64,000 nucleotides of DNA from Cinnamomum chago. Taxonomy: Eukaryota; Streptophyta; Magnoliopsida; Laurales; Lauraceae. Position numbers and translations under genes: made by a program. The stretch covers positions 129,281,001 through 129,345,000 of the forward strand of contig CP142453.1 of NCBI GenBank assembly GCA_038049695.1. Reading direction: 5' to 3'. Positions 1-9,885 of the stretch are shown in pieces (positions within the stretch are counted from its first letter, which is position 1; every line of letters starts with the position of its first letter). Below the pieces are notes generated by a model. That model had not been told where the DNA came from, ran no database searches, and worked only from the letters and a program-made list of their open reading frames with translations.

Positions 1-20
1 TGGTTTTGATGGGTCTGTAG

Positions 21-70
21 GAGTTTGGCATTTTGACCAGATGCTTCTCCATGGAGGTGTTGCTGCTTAA
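21..70 (+). CDS. FER: Ferritin paralogue, last exon only (rest lies left of the window)
   Basis: After a TCTGTAG acceptor the exon reads [15 protein letters not shown] and stop, the conserved C-terminus of plant ferritin. It matches the last exon of the complete ferritin gene at 12935-12984 with two or three residue changes, and the downstream 3' flank (71 to about 300) matches 12985 to about 13255 closely. It is therefore the end of a tandem ferritin gene on the same strand, or a duplicated 3' fragment; sequence left of the window is needed to tell these apart. The domain identity is clear; whether the rest of this copy is intact is unknown. Confidence 0.85.
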
Positions 71-288
71 AGATGGAAAAGATTTGCTGGAGTTTTGGCA
101 TTTTCATCAGTCGCTTGCTTCTCTTATGTAGTTGTTGGTTTATTCTCGTAGAGGATCTTTATGAACTAGAAAGTTGTGGAATGAAAAAAATAAAGAGAAT
201 GAAAATAAATTTAATGCGCCTGTTTATTGTCGTGGATGTGGCTATATCATTCCCGGCCAGGCTTTTCTTCTTTGTGGGGTTCCCTGCG

Positions 289-768
289 TATATTGTCCGC
301 TTTTGGGCCTTTGACCAGCATTGTTTTGTTTATAGGGCTGACCCGCAGGCGTTCCCCAAAAGGCCTCAGTACTGCAATAGGCGGGGGTCCGCTCTGATAT
401 CATTTTGTCACAGACCTGTCCCACCAACTTGATATTATCTGCTTTTATGCCTTTGACCTGCAGGGTTGACCCGCAAGCGTCCCCAATAGGCAGGAGTCCA
501 GACTTATGGCCCGGACTTATAGCTAGGATCCGGTACATCCTCCCACACTCAAACAGGAGTCGTCATCGGCTTTGATATCATTTTGTCACATACTCGTCTC
601 CCACTAGCCCGGTATTATCGGCTTTTGCGCCTTTGACCTGCACGATTTTGTTTCTGGGGCTGACCTGCAGGTATCCCTAAAAGGCCTTAGTACTACAATA
701 GGCGGGGGTCTAGACTTATAGTCAAGATTTGGATGTCTCACCTTTTCGATGTGAGATTGGGATGTTAC
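289..768. repeat. Three imperfect units of a dispersed repeat
   Basis: Units start near 289, 432 and 612. Each has a 'TATTRTCNGCTTTT..CCTTTGACC' head, a 'GACCCGCAGGCGTCCCC' core and usually a 'CAATAGGCGGGGGTC' part. The third ends in TCGATGTGAGATTGGGATG then TTACA. One further unit sits after the complete ferritin gene (about 13228-13317), where an LTR-like segment interrupts it. No coding potential; family not identified. Confidence 0.6.
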
Positions 769-2329
769 ATGGATGCAGCATACTCAGTAAACATACACAA
801 AATCTACTATCCAAGTAATGGAAGCAAATTTTATAAGGGATATAGTTATCAGAAACTGGAGTCTATCCCCAACTTAAGTTATGATGATGATGTCAAAGTA
901 TGATTAGCAAGTAACAGCTTGTTATCCATTTTTGCAACTGTGGAAGTGATTGGCCGGATGACAGGGCAGTGGCTGTGGGAGTGACATCTTACAATGAGAA
1001 TTAGTCACCTAGTTTGCTAGAAGGCCTTCAAACTGTGAATTGTTCATTTCCAACTATTTATAGTTTTGTTTGCAAACTGCTTTCATAAAATTCTCTAAGC
1101 TGTCTTATAAATCCATTGGTAAAGTCCTCCAAGTTGATCAAAAGCACACAAGTCCTAGTTTTATGCTACATTGGGCTACTGGTAAGGAGTGATATTTTTA
1201 ACTGAAGACCCAGACCCAGGTACCGATATGTGACTTTAGGGTGCCAACATCACTCAACCAAGAGTGTGTTGGCTAGAGTTATGTTGGCACACCACAGTCC
1301 TATTTATCTACTTTGGTTTATATTTAACTAAAATTTATCGACCATTTTGAGGCATAGGATGTTACTTCCTGGATTTCAATCACACGTTTTACAATTGATC
1401 AATCTAATGATGGATTTATATCATGAACTTGAGGTAAATTAGTTCATCCAACTCGGTGAGCTTGAAGTACTATGAATCAAGGCTAATCAAAGTAACCTTT
1501 CACATAAAACTTTTGGATTAAGTTAAGCCTCAAATTATGAATTGCAAACTCGAAAGAGAATTGGTTGAACTGTGAAATAAGGAACTATGAGTGAGATTGA
1601 AACAAGGAGTGGCACCTCAAGTAGAAGGTTCACTTCAAGACACAACTGGTTTTTTTTTTTTTTTTAGCCTGTTTATGCACACCCTAAACTAACAGTTCCA
1701 AGCAACCGAAGCGAACCACCACACCCCCCAAAATCAGTGTGGCAACCACTTATCTATCCCTCCAAATCACAGGTGAAGGGTGGATAAGGATAGTCTCCCT
1801 ATACAAGCATGAATGGACGGATAGTAGAGAAGTGAGGGTTGTGAGATACAGAATAAACCAGGATTTTGTTGGTTGCTTGTTAAACAAATGTAAATGTTGG
1901 GAGTGCATTAGATTGATCAATGTGTATTAGGGTGGGGGCCACATGGGGGAACAGCATATGGTCTGTTGATCATAATCACGTGTTTTAAGGGGCCCAAACA
2001 TATTACAACAATCATATAAGATAATTTTCCATGTCATGGATGGGGGCTGTGGAGGCCTGCAGGCTGCAGCATAGGGAGAATGCAGTAGCAGCCATAATTT
2101 AGGACCTCATCAAATGAACTTCCATAAAGAAGACTTCGGATTGGGTTGAGCCAGAGCTGCATCTCTCGGTTGCTTGAAAACCCTATTTTGACTACCATTT
2201 CCAAAATTGAAAGCTTCTGCTTCGCCCACCCTACCTATTACTTCAAACGTTCTTCGGCCCTGCCGAAACTCCAACTTACCTTCCAATGGACCACTGGAGC
2301 ATGACAGGAGCTGTCATTTTCGACACTTG
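769..2329. other. Intergenic stretch, no gene seen
   Basis: AT-rich sequence with scattered stops in all frames. The only distinct feature is a T-run at about 1650-1665. Nothing resembling a conserved exon was recognised. Confidence 0.5.
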
Positions 2330-2600
2330 GTTTCTCACTTTATTAGTTTAATAAAAGTCATGTAAATTTTTTATTTTTTTTTCAAAGAAGGGGTCACATC
2401 AAAAGTGTACTTTTAAAAAAAAATTATTCTATTTTGAAAAAAAGTAAAAAAACAATCTCATTTTTTAAAAAAAATCCAACTTTCTATATAAAAAGTCAAA
2501 AAAATTTCATACCAAACAACTAAAAATAAAATATTATCATAATTTTATTATATTTTATTATCTCTTAATTTGATGCTTTACTCTATCTTTATTTTCCGAT
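2330..2600. mobile_element. Relic of the MITE family seen at 53251-53558
   Basis: The order of motifs (TTAGTTTAATAAAAGTCATGTAAA, GGTCACATCAAAAGTGTACTTT, repeated AAAAAGTNAAAAA, CATACCAAACAACTAAAA) parallels the complete copy at 53251-53558. The ends are eroded and no target duplication is visible. Confidence 0.5.
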
Positions 2601-2614
2601 AAAATTATGCATAA

Positions 2615-2910
2615 GGCCCGTTTGGATAAATGAAGAGTGGAGTGAACAGAAGTAGATGGAAGTTAAAGTAGAGTACTTCACTTTACTCTATTTGGATATT
2701 TATTTTGAAGTTAAGGTTTGGAGTAAAATCCACTTTTACTCAAAGAAAATTAAAGTATTCAGAGTTGAAGTGAAATGGAGTATATGTGGCTCACGACACT
2801 ACTTCATCTATCGGGTCAGACTCATCCAAGTGGGGTAGAGTTGAAATTTTAGACTGTTAGGGCCCATTTAACTTCACTCTACTCTATTTTTTACCTATCC
2901 AAACAAGCCC
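2615..2910. mobile_element. MITE, Tourist/PIF-Harbinger-like, 296 bp
   Basis: The terminal inverted repeats share GTTTGGATA (left GGCCCGTTTGGATA, right complement GGGCTTGTTTGGATA). TAA flanks both ends, fitting the 3-bp target duplication of PIF/Harbinger MITEs. The inner halves are also complementary around 'agagtgaa'. No transposase. Confidence 0.65.
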
Positions 2911-3233
2911 TAAAAGATGATGACCTTTTTTGCGGTGGGCAGCCAATGGTTGATTGCAAAGGTCTTCAAGGTTATCTTAACAACCTACCCAGAGAAGGAA
3001 AATGTAAATGAAAAATAACCAACTTAAGATACATGTAATTGAAGGTCATTTTAAGCAGAGAAAACGCACAAACTAAACTTTAACATAGAGACATGCAATA
3101 TATAAAAGAATAATTTTTTTTTAAAGATGCATTTTACGGAGGAAAAGCACAAATTGAAAATCAAACTTTTCAATTTAAAATAAGAGTCTTTTCTGAACTT
3201 GATACTAGTGAAGAAGAATATAAAATGTTATTG

Positions 3234-3560
3234 AGGAGTGGGCTCCACTCGATGGGGAATATTGAAATGTATTTTTGCGCCTCTACTAAAGCCTCGAGGT
3301 TTTGGTATAAATGGCTAGCTGAAAAAACTTACTATGGTATAAGAGTCAACCGGTCGCGAGTTTGGCGCACTTTTCACGACATGCTTTTTTTTTTTTTTTT
3401 TTCAGCACCGAGTAGTTCCTCTTGAGATTTGAATTCGCGACCGGTTGATTCTGATACCATCTTAAATTTCTTTAAATAGTTATTCATACCAAAACCTCGA
3501 GGCTTTAGTAGAGGCAGCATAAATACTTTTCAATATTTCCCTCGGGTGGAGCCCACTCCT
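3234..3560. mobile_element. Foldback element, about 327 bp with ~90-130 bp inverted arms
   Basis: The left arm begins AGGAGTGGGCTCCACTCGA and the right arm is its complement with a few changes. Shared arm blocks include AATATTGAAA, GCCTCTACTAAAGCCTCGAG and TTTTGGTAT. The centre carries a second complementary pair (AACCGGTCGCGA / TCGCGACCGGTT) around a T-run. No ORF of note; superfamily unresolved. Confidence 0.7.
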
Positions 3561-4289
3561 AAAAAAAAAGAGAAATAATATGTGTAGATGATTGTTTGAG
3601 TAGAGAATTAAGAGAGGGAGAGAGACCAAGACAAAGTTCTTTTGCAATGGAAAAAGGGGGGACTAAGTGCTTTTTTAAGTGGGGGCTTGCCCAAATCAGC
3701 CTTATAGCCCTTTGGGCTTTTTTTTTTTTTTTTTTTTTTTCTGGTTGGAGCCCTCACACCGATATATGTGAGTCCGTTGGGCTGCCTTCTTTTCTTGCTG
3801 TGAGTCCGTTGGGCTGCCTTCTTTTCTTGCTCTGGTCTTCTTCCCAAGATAGAATATTTTTTTGAAATCCCTGCCACTCCAATATGCTTTAGGACCATGA
3901 GGTTACTGAGATGTCCTTGTTATTTCTAAAAGAAAAGACGAAGGAGAAGAAGGCGAAGCTCTCAACTGCTGTTTGGAACGAGTGCTCTAAGGTATGAAAT
4001 TTTGGGGCCTTTTCGTTTCTGGGTTTTGTAGAGAATGTATTTTTCTAGGTGGGTTATTTTTGTTTTTATTGTTTCAGTTGATGACATGGGTGTTTTTTAG
4101 ACTTTATTTGATGAAAATGGCTTGATTTTTACTTCTTTTTCCCCTTACATTTTACTTAAGTTTCTGGATCCAGCCCCTAGGTCAGGCCCGACTCGTGCGC
4201 ACGCACGGGGCTTTTGGTAAAATAGTCCAAAATAGCTTAAAGTGTATAGAGTGAAAGAGTGCTCCTATTGGCACAAAAAATTTTACTTT
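3561..4289. other. Intergenic stretch with a 32-bp tandem duplication
   Basis: Units 3767-3798 and 3799-3830 are identical 32-mers following a 22-base T-run. A short exon-like stretch at about 3911-3992 ends at a GGTATG donor-like site but is not recognisable as a known protein. No gene is called. Confidence 0.45.
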
Positions 4290-5040
4290 TCAAACACAAA
4301 GAATTTATCTATTTTTTTATTACATTCTTACCCCTTCATGAAATGTGGGCCAACTTTTGGTAAATTTAAATATGGGATCCACATTTAGAAATTAGAATAT
4401 GGGATCACATTTATAGGATTACAATGTGGGTGCACCTTTTGTAAACGAGACCATATGACCCATATTTATGAATTACAAAGTGGAGCCACACTTTTTGTAA
4501 TTGTAGACATAGGGCCCACCTTTAGAAATTAGAATGTGATGCCCACCTTTAAAAATTATAATATGGGGGTAGCACATTTATAAAATTTACAATGTGGGCC
4601 CACCTTTATAGGAATTATAATGTGGGGCTATACTTTTTGTTAATTGTGAACATGTGACCCACCTTTAAAAAAATTAAAAAGTGGTACCCACATTTAGAAA
4701 TCCAAACATGAGGTCATCATTAAAATGTGGGTCATACTTTTTGTTAATTGTGAACACAGGACCCACCTTTAAAAAATTACAATATGGTACCCACATTTAG
4801 AAATCCGAACATGTGGCCACCATTAAAATGTGATTGTGGACACGGGACCCACCTAGAGAAATTATAATGTGATGCCTACTTTTATAAACTATTTATAATG
4901 TGGTCCCACCATTATAGAATCATAATAGGGGTCCACCTTTTATGATTGTGACCATGTGACCCACCTTTAGGAAATATAAAATGGGGTCACCTCCTTTGGG
5001 ATTGTGATTGTGGGTGCCTACATTTAGGATAAGTGAGATG
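4290..5040. repeat. Degenerate tandem array, period about 40-55 bp
   Basis: More than twelve diverged units alternate 'CCCACCTTTAGAAATTA' with 'AATGTGGG'-type blocks and variants such as 'TTTTGTTAATTGTGAACA'. Spacing is irregular and units are well diverged, so this is an old array. No coding content. Confidence 0.65.
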
Positions 5041-5067
5041 ATTTAGAATCTTCAAATAATATTTTTT

Positions 5068-6345
5068 AGGGGATTTAACCAGAAAAACCCTCTAAAACAG
5101 GCTATTAATGAATTTGGCCCCAATAGAAAAGGCCAGACAGAATAGGCCCTAAATTGATGTTTCTCTTTTCTTTTTTGTCTTTTAGCGTATAGTCGATATC
5201 GACGCTCTCGCCTGAACATTCATTCGTCTCTTCCTCTCTCTCTTATTCTCTCTTGCTCTCTGCAACTGATCTCAAATCATAATCTTTGAGAAGGGGGAAG
5301 AAGGAAAGAGAAAGCTGGTAGGTGTCTGCAGATGAGATGCATGGAGATGGAGGTGTGCGCAGGGGCTGTGAGGGCGGAGTGCAGCAGTGAAGGAGGGGGA
5401 AACGAGAAAAGAAGAGGAGGAAAGAAAGAGAAAAAAAAGGAAAGAGAGGGAGAAGGAAGGACGTGGAGTGCAGTGGGTGGCAAAGGGTAGTGCAGGGAGA
5501 ATGGAGAAGAAGAGGGGGAGAGGGGGAAGGAAGAAAGAAAGAAAGAAATGAAAAAGGAGGAGAGCCATCTCAGTGGGGTATGCAGGTGGGTGTGCGGTGG
5601 CCCATCACGGCTCATCTCCTTCATCTCATCTTCACCATCCCAGGACGCAGACGGTAGACCTCTCCCTCCTTCTCCTTTGTCTTCTCCGGCCAGCCAACCC
5701 ACCACTCCTTCATCCTTTCCATCTCCCTCCCATCAACCTCCATCTCACCCTATCCGTAGCCCTCACGCATCTCCCTTATCTCCACGCAGCCCATCATCAG
5801 CTCTTCTTCATCTCCATCTCCACGAGGAATGGAATGCAAGTTCGGAGTCCTTAAACCGATCATTTAATTGTATCCATATCAAGCTGGAGGTGTTTTCAAA
5901 TAAAGCCCATGAAGGTGTTCGATGAAATGACGAAGAGAAAGGAGAAGGAAATTTCACGCTCATTTCTCTTATTTTTCTCATGGGAAAGAAGTCTGCTGCT
6001 GTTGTGGGGTTTGTCCTTCCTTGATTTTGCTCACTAGAAGATATTGGATGAAATGAATTAGAGAACATGAGTGGGGTTTTCATTTCTTGATTTTTGTAAT
6101 TTTCAAACATAGTTCATGTATATATATTTTGAAATGTAAGGTCAATACACAATGAACTTGTAATGTTGTGAATGGTTTCCCCCTATTTGAGATGTTTGAA
6201 ATGTGTTTGAGGAGTTTGAAAGGTATTTGAAATGTCCGAACTCTTGAGCTTTTGAAATGTCTGAGTGAAGGGTCGAAACCTCCCCACCAAAACTCTCTAC
6301 TATGACGTTCAAGGATGAAATTGGTATTGGTTGAATCGGTGGAAG
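5068..6345. repeat. Left inverted arm of the long-TIR element
   Basis: Pairs with 8138-9424. It contains an AGTCGATATCGAC palindrome about 130 bp from the outer end (5191-5203), then a strongly purine-biased block (about 5280-5580) followed by a pyrimidine-rich block. Differences between arms are few small substitutions plus an indel near 9003 in the right arm. Confidence 0.85.
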
Positions 6346-6955
6346 CATTTTTTGGAAGGGTGATGCAAGAGTCAATGTGAACTCTTTTTTTGTTGGTGTT
6401 AATAGTTGGTGCTTATGTGATAGAAGATGCAGCCGTTCTGTACAGTGTACAGTCTACTGAAGCATTTTTTAGAAGGGGGATGCAAGAGTCAATGTGAATT
6501 CCTTTTTGGTTGGTGTTCATATTTGATGTTAATGTGATAGAAGATGCAGCCGTTCTAGACAGTGTACAATCTACTGAAGCATTTTTTGGAAGGGGGATGC
6601 AAGAGTCAATGTGAACTCCTTTTTGGTTGGTGTTAATATTTGGTGTTAATGTGATAGAAGATGCAACCATTCTGGATAGTGTACAGTCTACTGAAGCATT
6701 TTTTGGAAGTGAGATGAAAGAGTTAATGTGAACTCCTCTTTGGTTGGTGTTAGTATTTGGTGTTAATGTGATAGAAGATGTAGCCTTCTGGACAATGTAA
6801 TCTCTACATGGAAGAGATTTTTTGGATGGGGGATGCCCATGTTAATGTCATCATGTCCATTTTTATTGGTGTTAATGTAATTGATAGAAGATGTAGTCGT
6901 GATGGGCTTGCACATTTTGTTGAAGCATTTTTTGGAAGGGCACAAGTGTTAAACA
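6342..6955. repeat. Tandem array, ~117-bp unit, about five copies
   Basis: Units begin near 6417, 6535, 6652, 6769 and 6888 with (G/T)TGATAGAAGATG and each includes a 'GAAGCATTTTTTGGAAG' and a 'TTGGTTGGTGTTAATA' block; a partial unit starts at the inner edge of the left arm. The last two units are the most diverged. No plausible protein. Confidence 0.75.
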
Positions 6956-7140
6956 TACTTTTTCCTTTTATAAAGATCACCCTTTTTTGGGGTTATATGT
7001 TGTTGAGAACTTATCTATGATAATATAATGGTTGTTTGTATTGTCCCGCTAATGATTTTTTATTTTTTTCCACTTTTATTATTGAAAATGATTAGCAAAC
7101 CCCATCTAGAGCTACACTTAGTAAGTTATAGTATTATAAC

Positions 7141-7421
7141 ATAGTCGATATCGACTATGACTGTGTTTTTTATGTTTCAGCTAAATAGTCGATATCGACT
7201 ATGACTGTGTTTTTTATGTTTCAGTTAAATAGTCGATATCGACAATGACAATAGTCGATATCGACTATGACTGTGTTTTTTATGTTTCAGCTAAATAGTC
7301 GATATCGACTATTACAATAGTCGATATCGACTATGACTGTGTTTTTTATGTTTCAGCTAAATAGTCGATATCGACTATGACTGTGTTTTTTAGGCTTCAG
7401 CTAAATAGTCGATATCGACTA
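7141..7421. repeat. Palindrome minisatellite, eight copies of (A)GTCGATATCGAC
   Basis: Copies of ATAGTCGATATCGAC start near 7141, 7184, 7229, 7251, 7294, 7317, 7361 and 7405. The spacing alternates about 44 bp (spacer TATGACTGTGTTTTTTATG then TTTCAGCTAA) and 22 bp. The same palindrome occurs once in each terminal arm (5191-5203, 9288-9300) and I saw it nowhere else in the window. Confidence 0.85.
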
Positions 7422-8137
7422 TTGGTCGTATTAAACAAACCAGAGAATGATACATTCCATTGTCCTAAACATTGTTCTGAATACATTGGTGCATTCCATT
7501 CACACATTCAATTAACAACCATACATTAACATACCATTCAATTTCAAATAATTATACATGAAGTTTCACAATATAAATCCAACTGCCCAAAACTATAGAA
7601 GTTCCACAACCACTGCCCACAAGTTCCACAATTTTAATTACGAAGTAAAGAAAGTAAGTATCTATGTTTGGCCTCTCCTTCTACTGCCCAAAAAACCTTC
7701 ACAAAACTTCTTCTAACCAGTTAAGAGAATTACATCAAACTAGCATTCACTTGTCAACTTCTTTTAAATAACTCAATGACAATTCTGCTACGGAAGTAAG
7801 GGATGTCAGACTGTGTAAATGTGATAGGACGACAGTGAACACAATGCTCTGCGAATGCCACAGTGAAAACTTCGTAGTGATTACAATTGTCTTGATGATG
7901 AATGTCTTCTTTAAACAGGATAGTCCATAAAAATGGATTCGTCCAGTACTTTATTTAAATCGTTGCTAGATACCATGGTACAAATACTGGCTAGTTCATC
8001 ATCTCTACATGAAAGAGATGTTTGTTAATAAAACACAATGCTACAGATATTAATGAAGATGGGTACTACATGAAAGTAATGAGGAAAAATTAGTATAGAG
8101 TTTTGGTGGGGAAGGTTTCATCCGACTCATTTCGCAA
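7422..8137. other. Unique central segment of the long-TIR element
   Basis: AT-rich, no ORF above background and no recognised protein. It could be captured genomic sequence. A partial extra copy of the inner arm motif (GTTTTGGTGGGGAAGGTTTCA) at about 8101-8120 repeats 8191-8210. Confidence 0.5.
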
Positions 8138-9424
8138 CTTCCACTGATTTAGCCAATACCAATTTCATCCTTGAACGTCATAGTTGAAAGTTTTGGTGGG
8201 GAAGGTTTCAGTCCTTCACTCAGACATTTCAAAAGCTCAAGAGTTTCAGACATCTCAAACACATTTCAAACATCTCAAATAGGGGGAAACCATTCACAAC
8301 ATTACAAGTTCATTATGTATTGACCTTACATTTCAAAATATATATACATGAAATATGTTTGAAAATTACAAAAATCAAGAAATGAAAACCCCACTCATGT
8401 TCTCTAATTCCTTTCATCCAATATCTCCTAGTGAGCAAAATCAAGGAAGGACAAACCCCACAATAGCAGCAGACTTCTTTCCCATGAGAAAAATAAAAGA
8501 AATGAGCGTGAAATTTCCTTCTCCTTTCTCTTCGTCATTTCATCGAACACCTTCATGGGCTTTATTTGAAAACACCTCCAGCTTGATATGGATACAATTA
8601 AATGATCGGTTTAAGGACTCCGAACTTGCATTCCATTCCTCGTGGAGATGGAGATGAAGAAGAGCTGATGATGGGCTGCGTGGAGATAAGGGAGATGCGT
8701 GAGGGCTACGGATAGGGTGAGATGGAGGTTGATGGGAGGGAGATGGAAAGGATGAAGGAGTGGTGGGTTGGCTGGCCGGAGAGGACAAAGGAGAAGGAGG
8801 GAGAGGTCTGCCGTCTGCGTCCTGGGATGGTGAAGATGAGATGAAGGAGATGAGCCGTGATGGGCCACCGCACACCCACCTGCATACCCCACTGAGATGG
8901 CTCTCCTCCTTTTTCATTTCTTTCTTTCTTTCTTCCTTCCCCCTCTCCCCCTCTTCTTCTCCTTTCTCCCTGCACTACCCTTTGCCACCCACTGCACTCC
9001 ACGCCAATGCACACGTCCTTTCTTTCTTCCTTCCTTCTCCCTCTCTTTCCTTTTTTTTTTCTCTTTCTTTCCTCCTCTTCTTTTCTCGTTTCCCCCTCCT
9101 TCACTGCTGCACTCCGCCCTCACAGCCCCTGCGCACACCTCCATCTCCATGCATCTCATCTGCAGACACCTACCAGCTTTCTCTTTCCTTCTTCCCCCTT
9201 CTCAAAGATTATGATTTGAGATCAGTTGCAGAGAGCAAGAGAGAATAAGAGAGAGAGGAAGAGACGAATGAATGTTCAGGCGAGAGCGTCGATATCGACT
9301 ATAGCGCTAAAAGACAAAAAAGAAAAGAGAAACATCAATTTAGGGCCTATTCTGTCTGACCTTTTCTATTGGGGCCAAATTCATTAATAGCCTGTTTTAG
9401 AGGGTTTTTCCCGTTAAATCCCCT
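8138..9424. repeat. Right inverted arm of the long-TIR element
   Basis: Complement of 5068-6345. It contains the mirrored palindrome at 9288-9300 and a pyrimidine-rich tract at about 8900-9230. The two arms could form a 1.28-kb duplex in an RNA that reads through the element. Confidence 0.85.
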
Positions 9425-9663
9425 ATTTTTTAAAAGGCAAGAAATAAAAAAGAAAATACTGTGCCAGCAAATTGTTTCTTAAAAACAAAGAGTAAAGATT
9501 TTCTTTTGTTTTCTATACCCTTTATCCGGTGAGAACATGGAAACAGTACATGTATCGGATGTTCGGTAACGGTTTCGGTCACGGGTGTGGAGTGTGAACG
9601 CAAAGATTCCTACCTTTTCAACCTTACCTTACTGCGAGATATTTCATTGGATTCCGCCGAAGG

Positions 9664-9677
9664 AACGAGGTGGCCAC
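9664..9677 (+). promoter_or_regulatory. IDRS-like iron-response motif upstream of ferritin
   Basis: AACGAGGTGGCCAC matches 11 of 14 positions of the iron-dependent regulatory sequence CACGAGGCCGCCAC known from maize and Arabidopsis ferritin promoters. It lies about 209 bp upstream of the start codon. Function is inferred from the match and position only. Confidence 0.5.
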
Positions 9678-9750
9678 GCGCCTTTCCCATAACACAATAT
9701 CGTCCGTCCACTTGTCGCCATATGAGCGGCCCAAATTAAAAGCTGGCGTC

Positions 9751-9764
9751 CACGAGGTCCGGAC
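9751..9764 (+). promoter_or_regulatory. Second, weaker IDRS-like motif
   Basis: CACGAGGTCCGGAC keeps the CACGAGG half of the IDRS exactly but matches only 10 of 14 positions overall. It is 122 bp upstream of the ferritin start codon. A CTATATC stretch at about 9794-9800 could be the TATA element, followed by a CT-rich leader. Confidence 0.35.
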
Positions 9765-9885
9765 TCGACCGTTTTCTTCTCTCTCCCAACCTCTATATCT
9801 TCTCCTTCTCCCTCTCTTCGTCTTCAACATTTCCATCTTCTGCTTCTTCTTCTTTCTCTCTCTGGTTTCAATCCCATTCAAAGCC

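Larger units (their letters stand above)
5068..9424. mobile_element. 4.36-kb long-TIR element without transposase (MULE-like foldback)
   Basis: Arms 5068-6345 and 8138-9424 are near-identical inverted repeats of about 1.28 kb. The element starts AGGGGATTTAAC and ends with its complement, and both flanks carry the 7-bp direct repeat ATTTTTT (5061-5067, 9425-9431). Very long arms with a short duplicated target are typical of Mutator-like and foldback elements; the 7-bp length is slightly short for MULEs, and the target is low-complexity, so the superfamily is inferred. The 1.8-kb centre has a 117-bp tandem array, a palindrome minisatellite and about 0.7 kb of unique sequence. ORFs in the arms mirror each other and look fortuitous. 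It is non-autonomous. Confidence 0.8.

Noticed and set aside
3225-3898. Short ORFs around poly-T runs
   Set aside because: They are built on homopolymers and foldback arms (runs of Phe or Lys) and have no recognisable features.
7141-7421. CRISPR-like array
   Set aside because: Repeats are palindromic at 22/44-bp spacing with constant, not variable, spacers, and the genome is a plant's.
5272-9248. Many ORFs of 80-160 codons in the long-TIR arms
   Set aside because: They appear in mirrored pairs in several frames at once within purine/pyrimidine-biased sequence, and none shows a domain or codon pattern of a real gene.
9670-9885. N-terminal extension of ferritin upstream of 9886
   Set aside because: The open frame begins with GTG, not ATG, runs through the presumed promoter and CT-rich leader, and the sequence from 9886 already starts with a typical plastid transit peptide.
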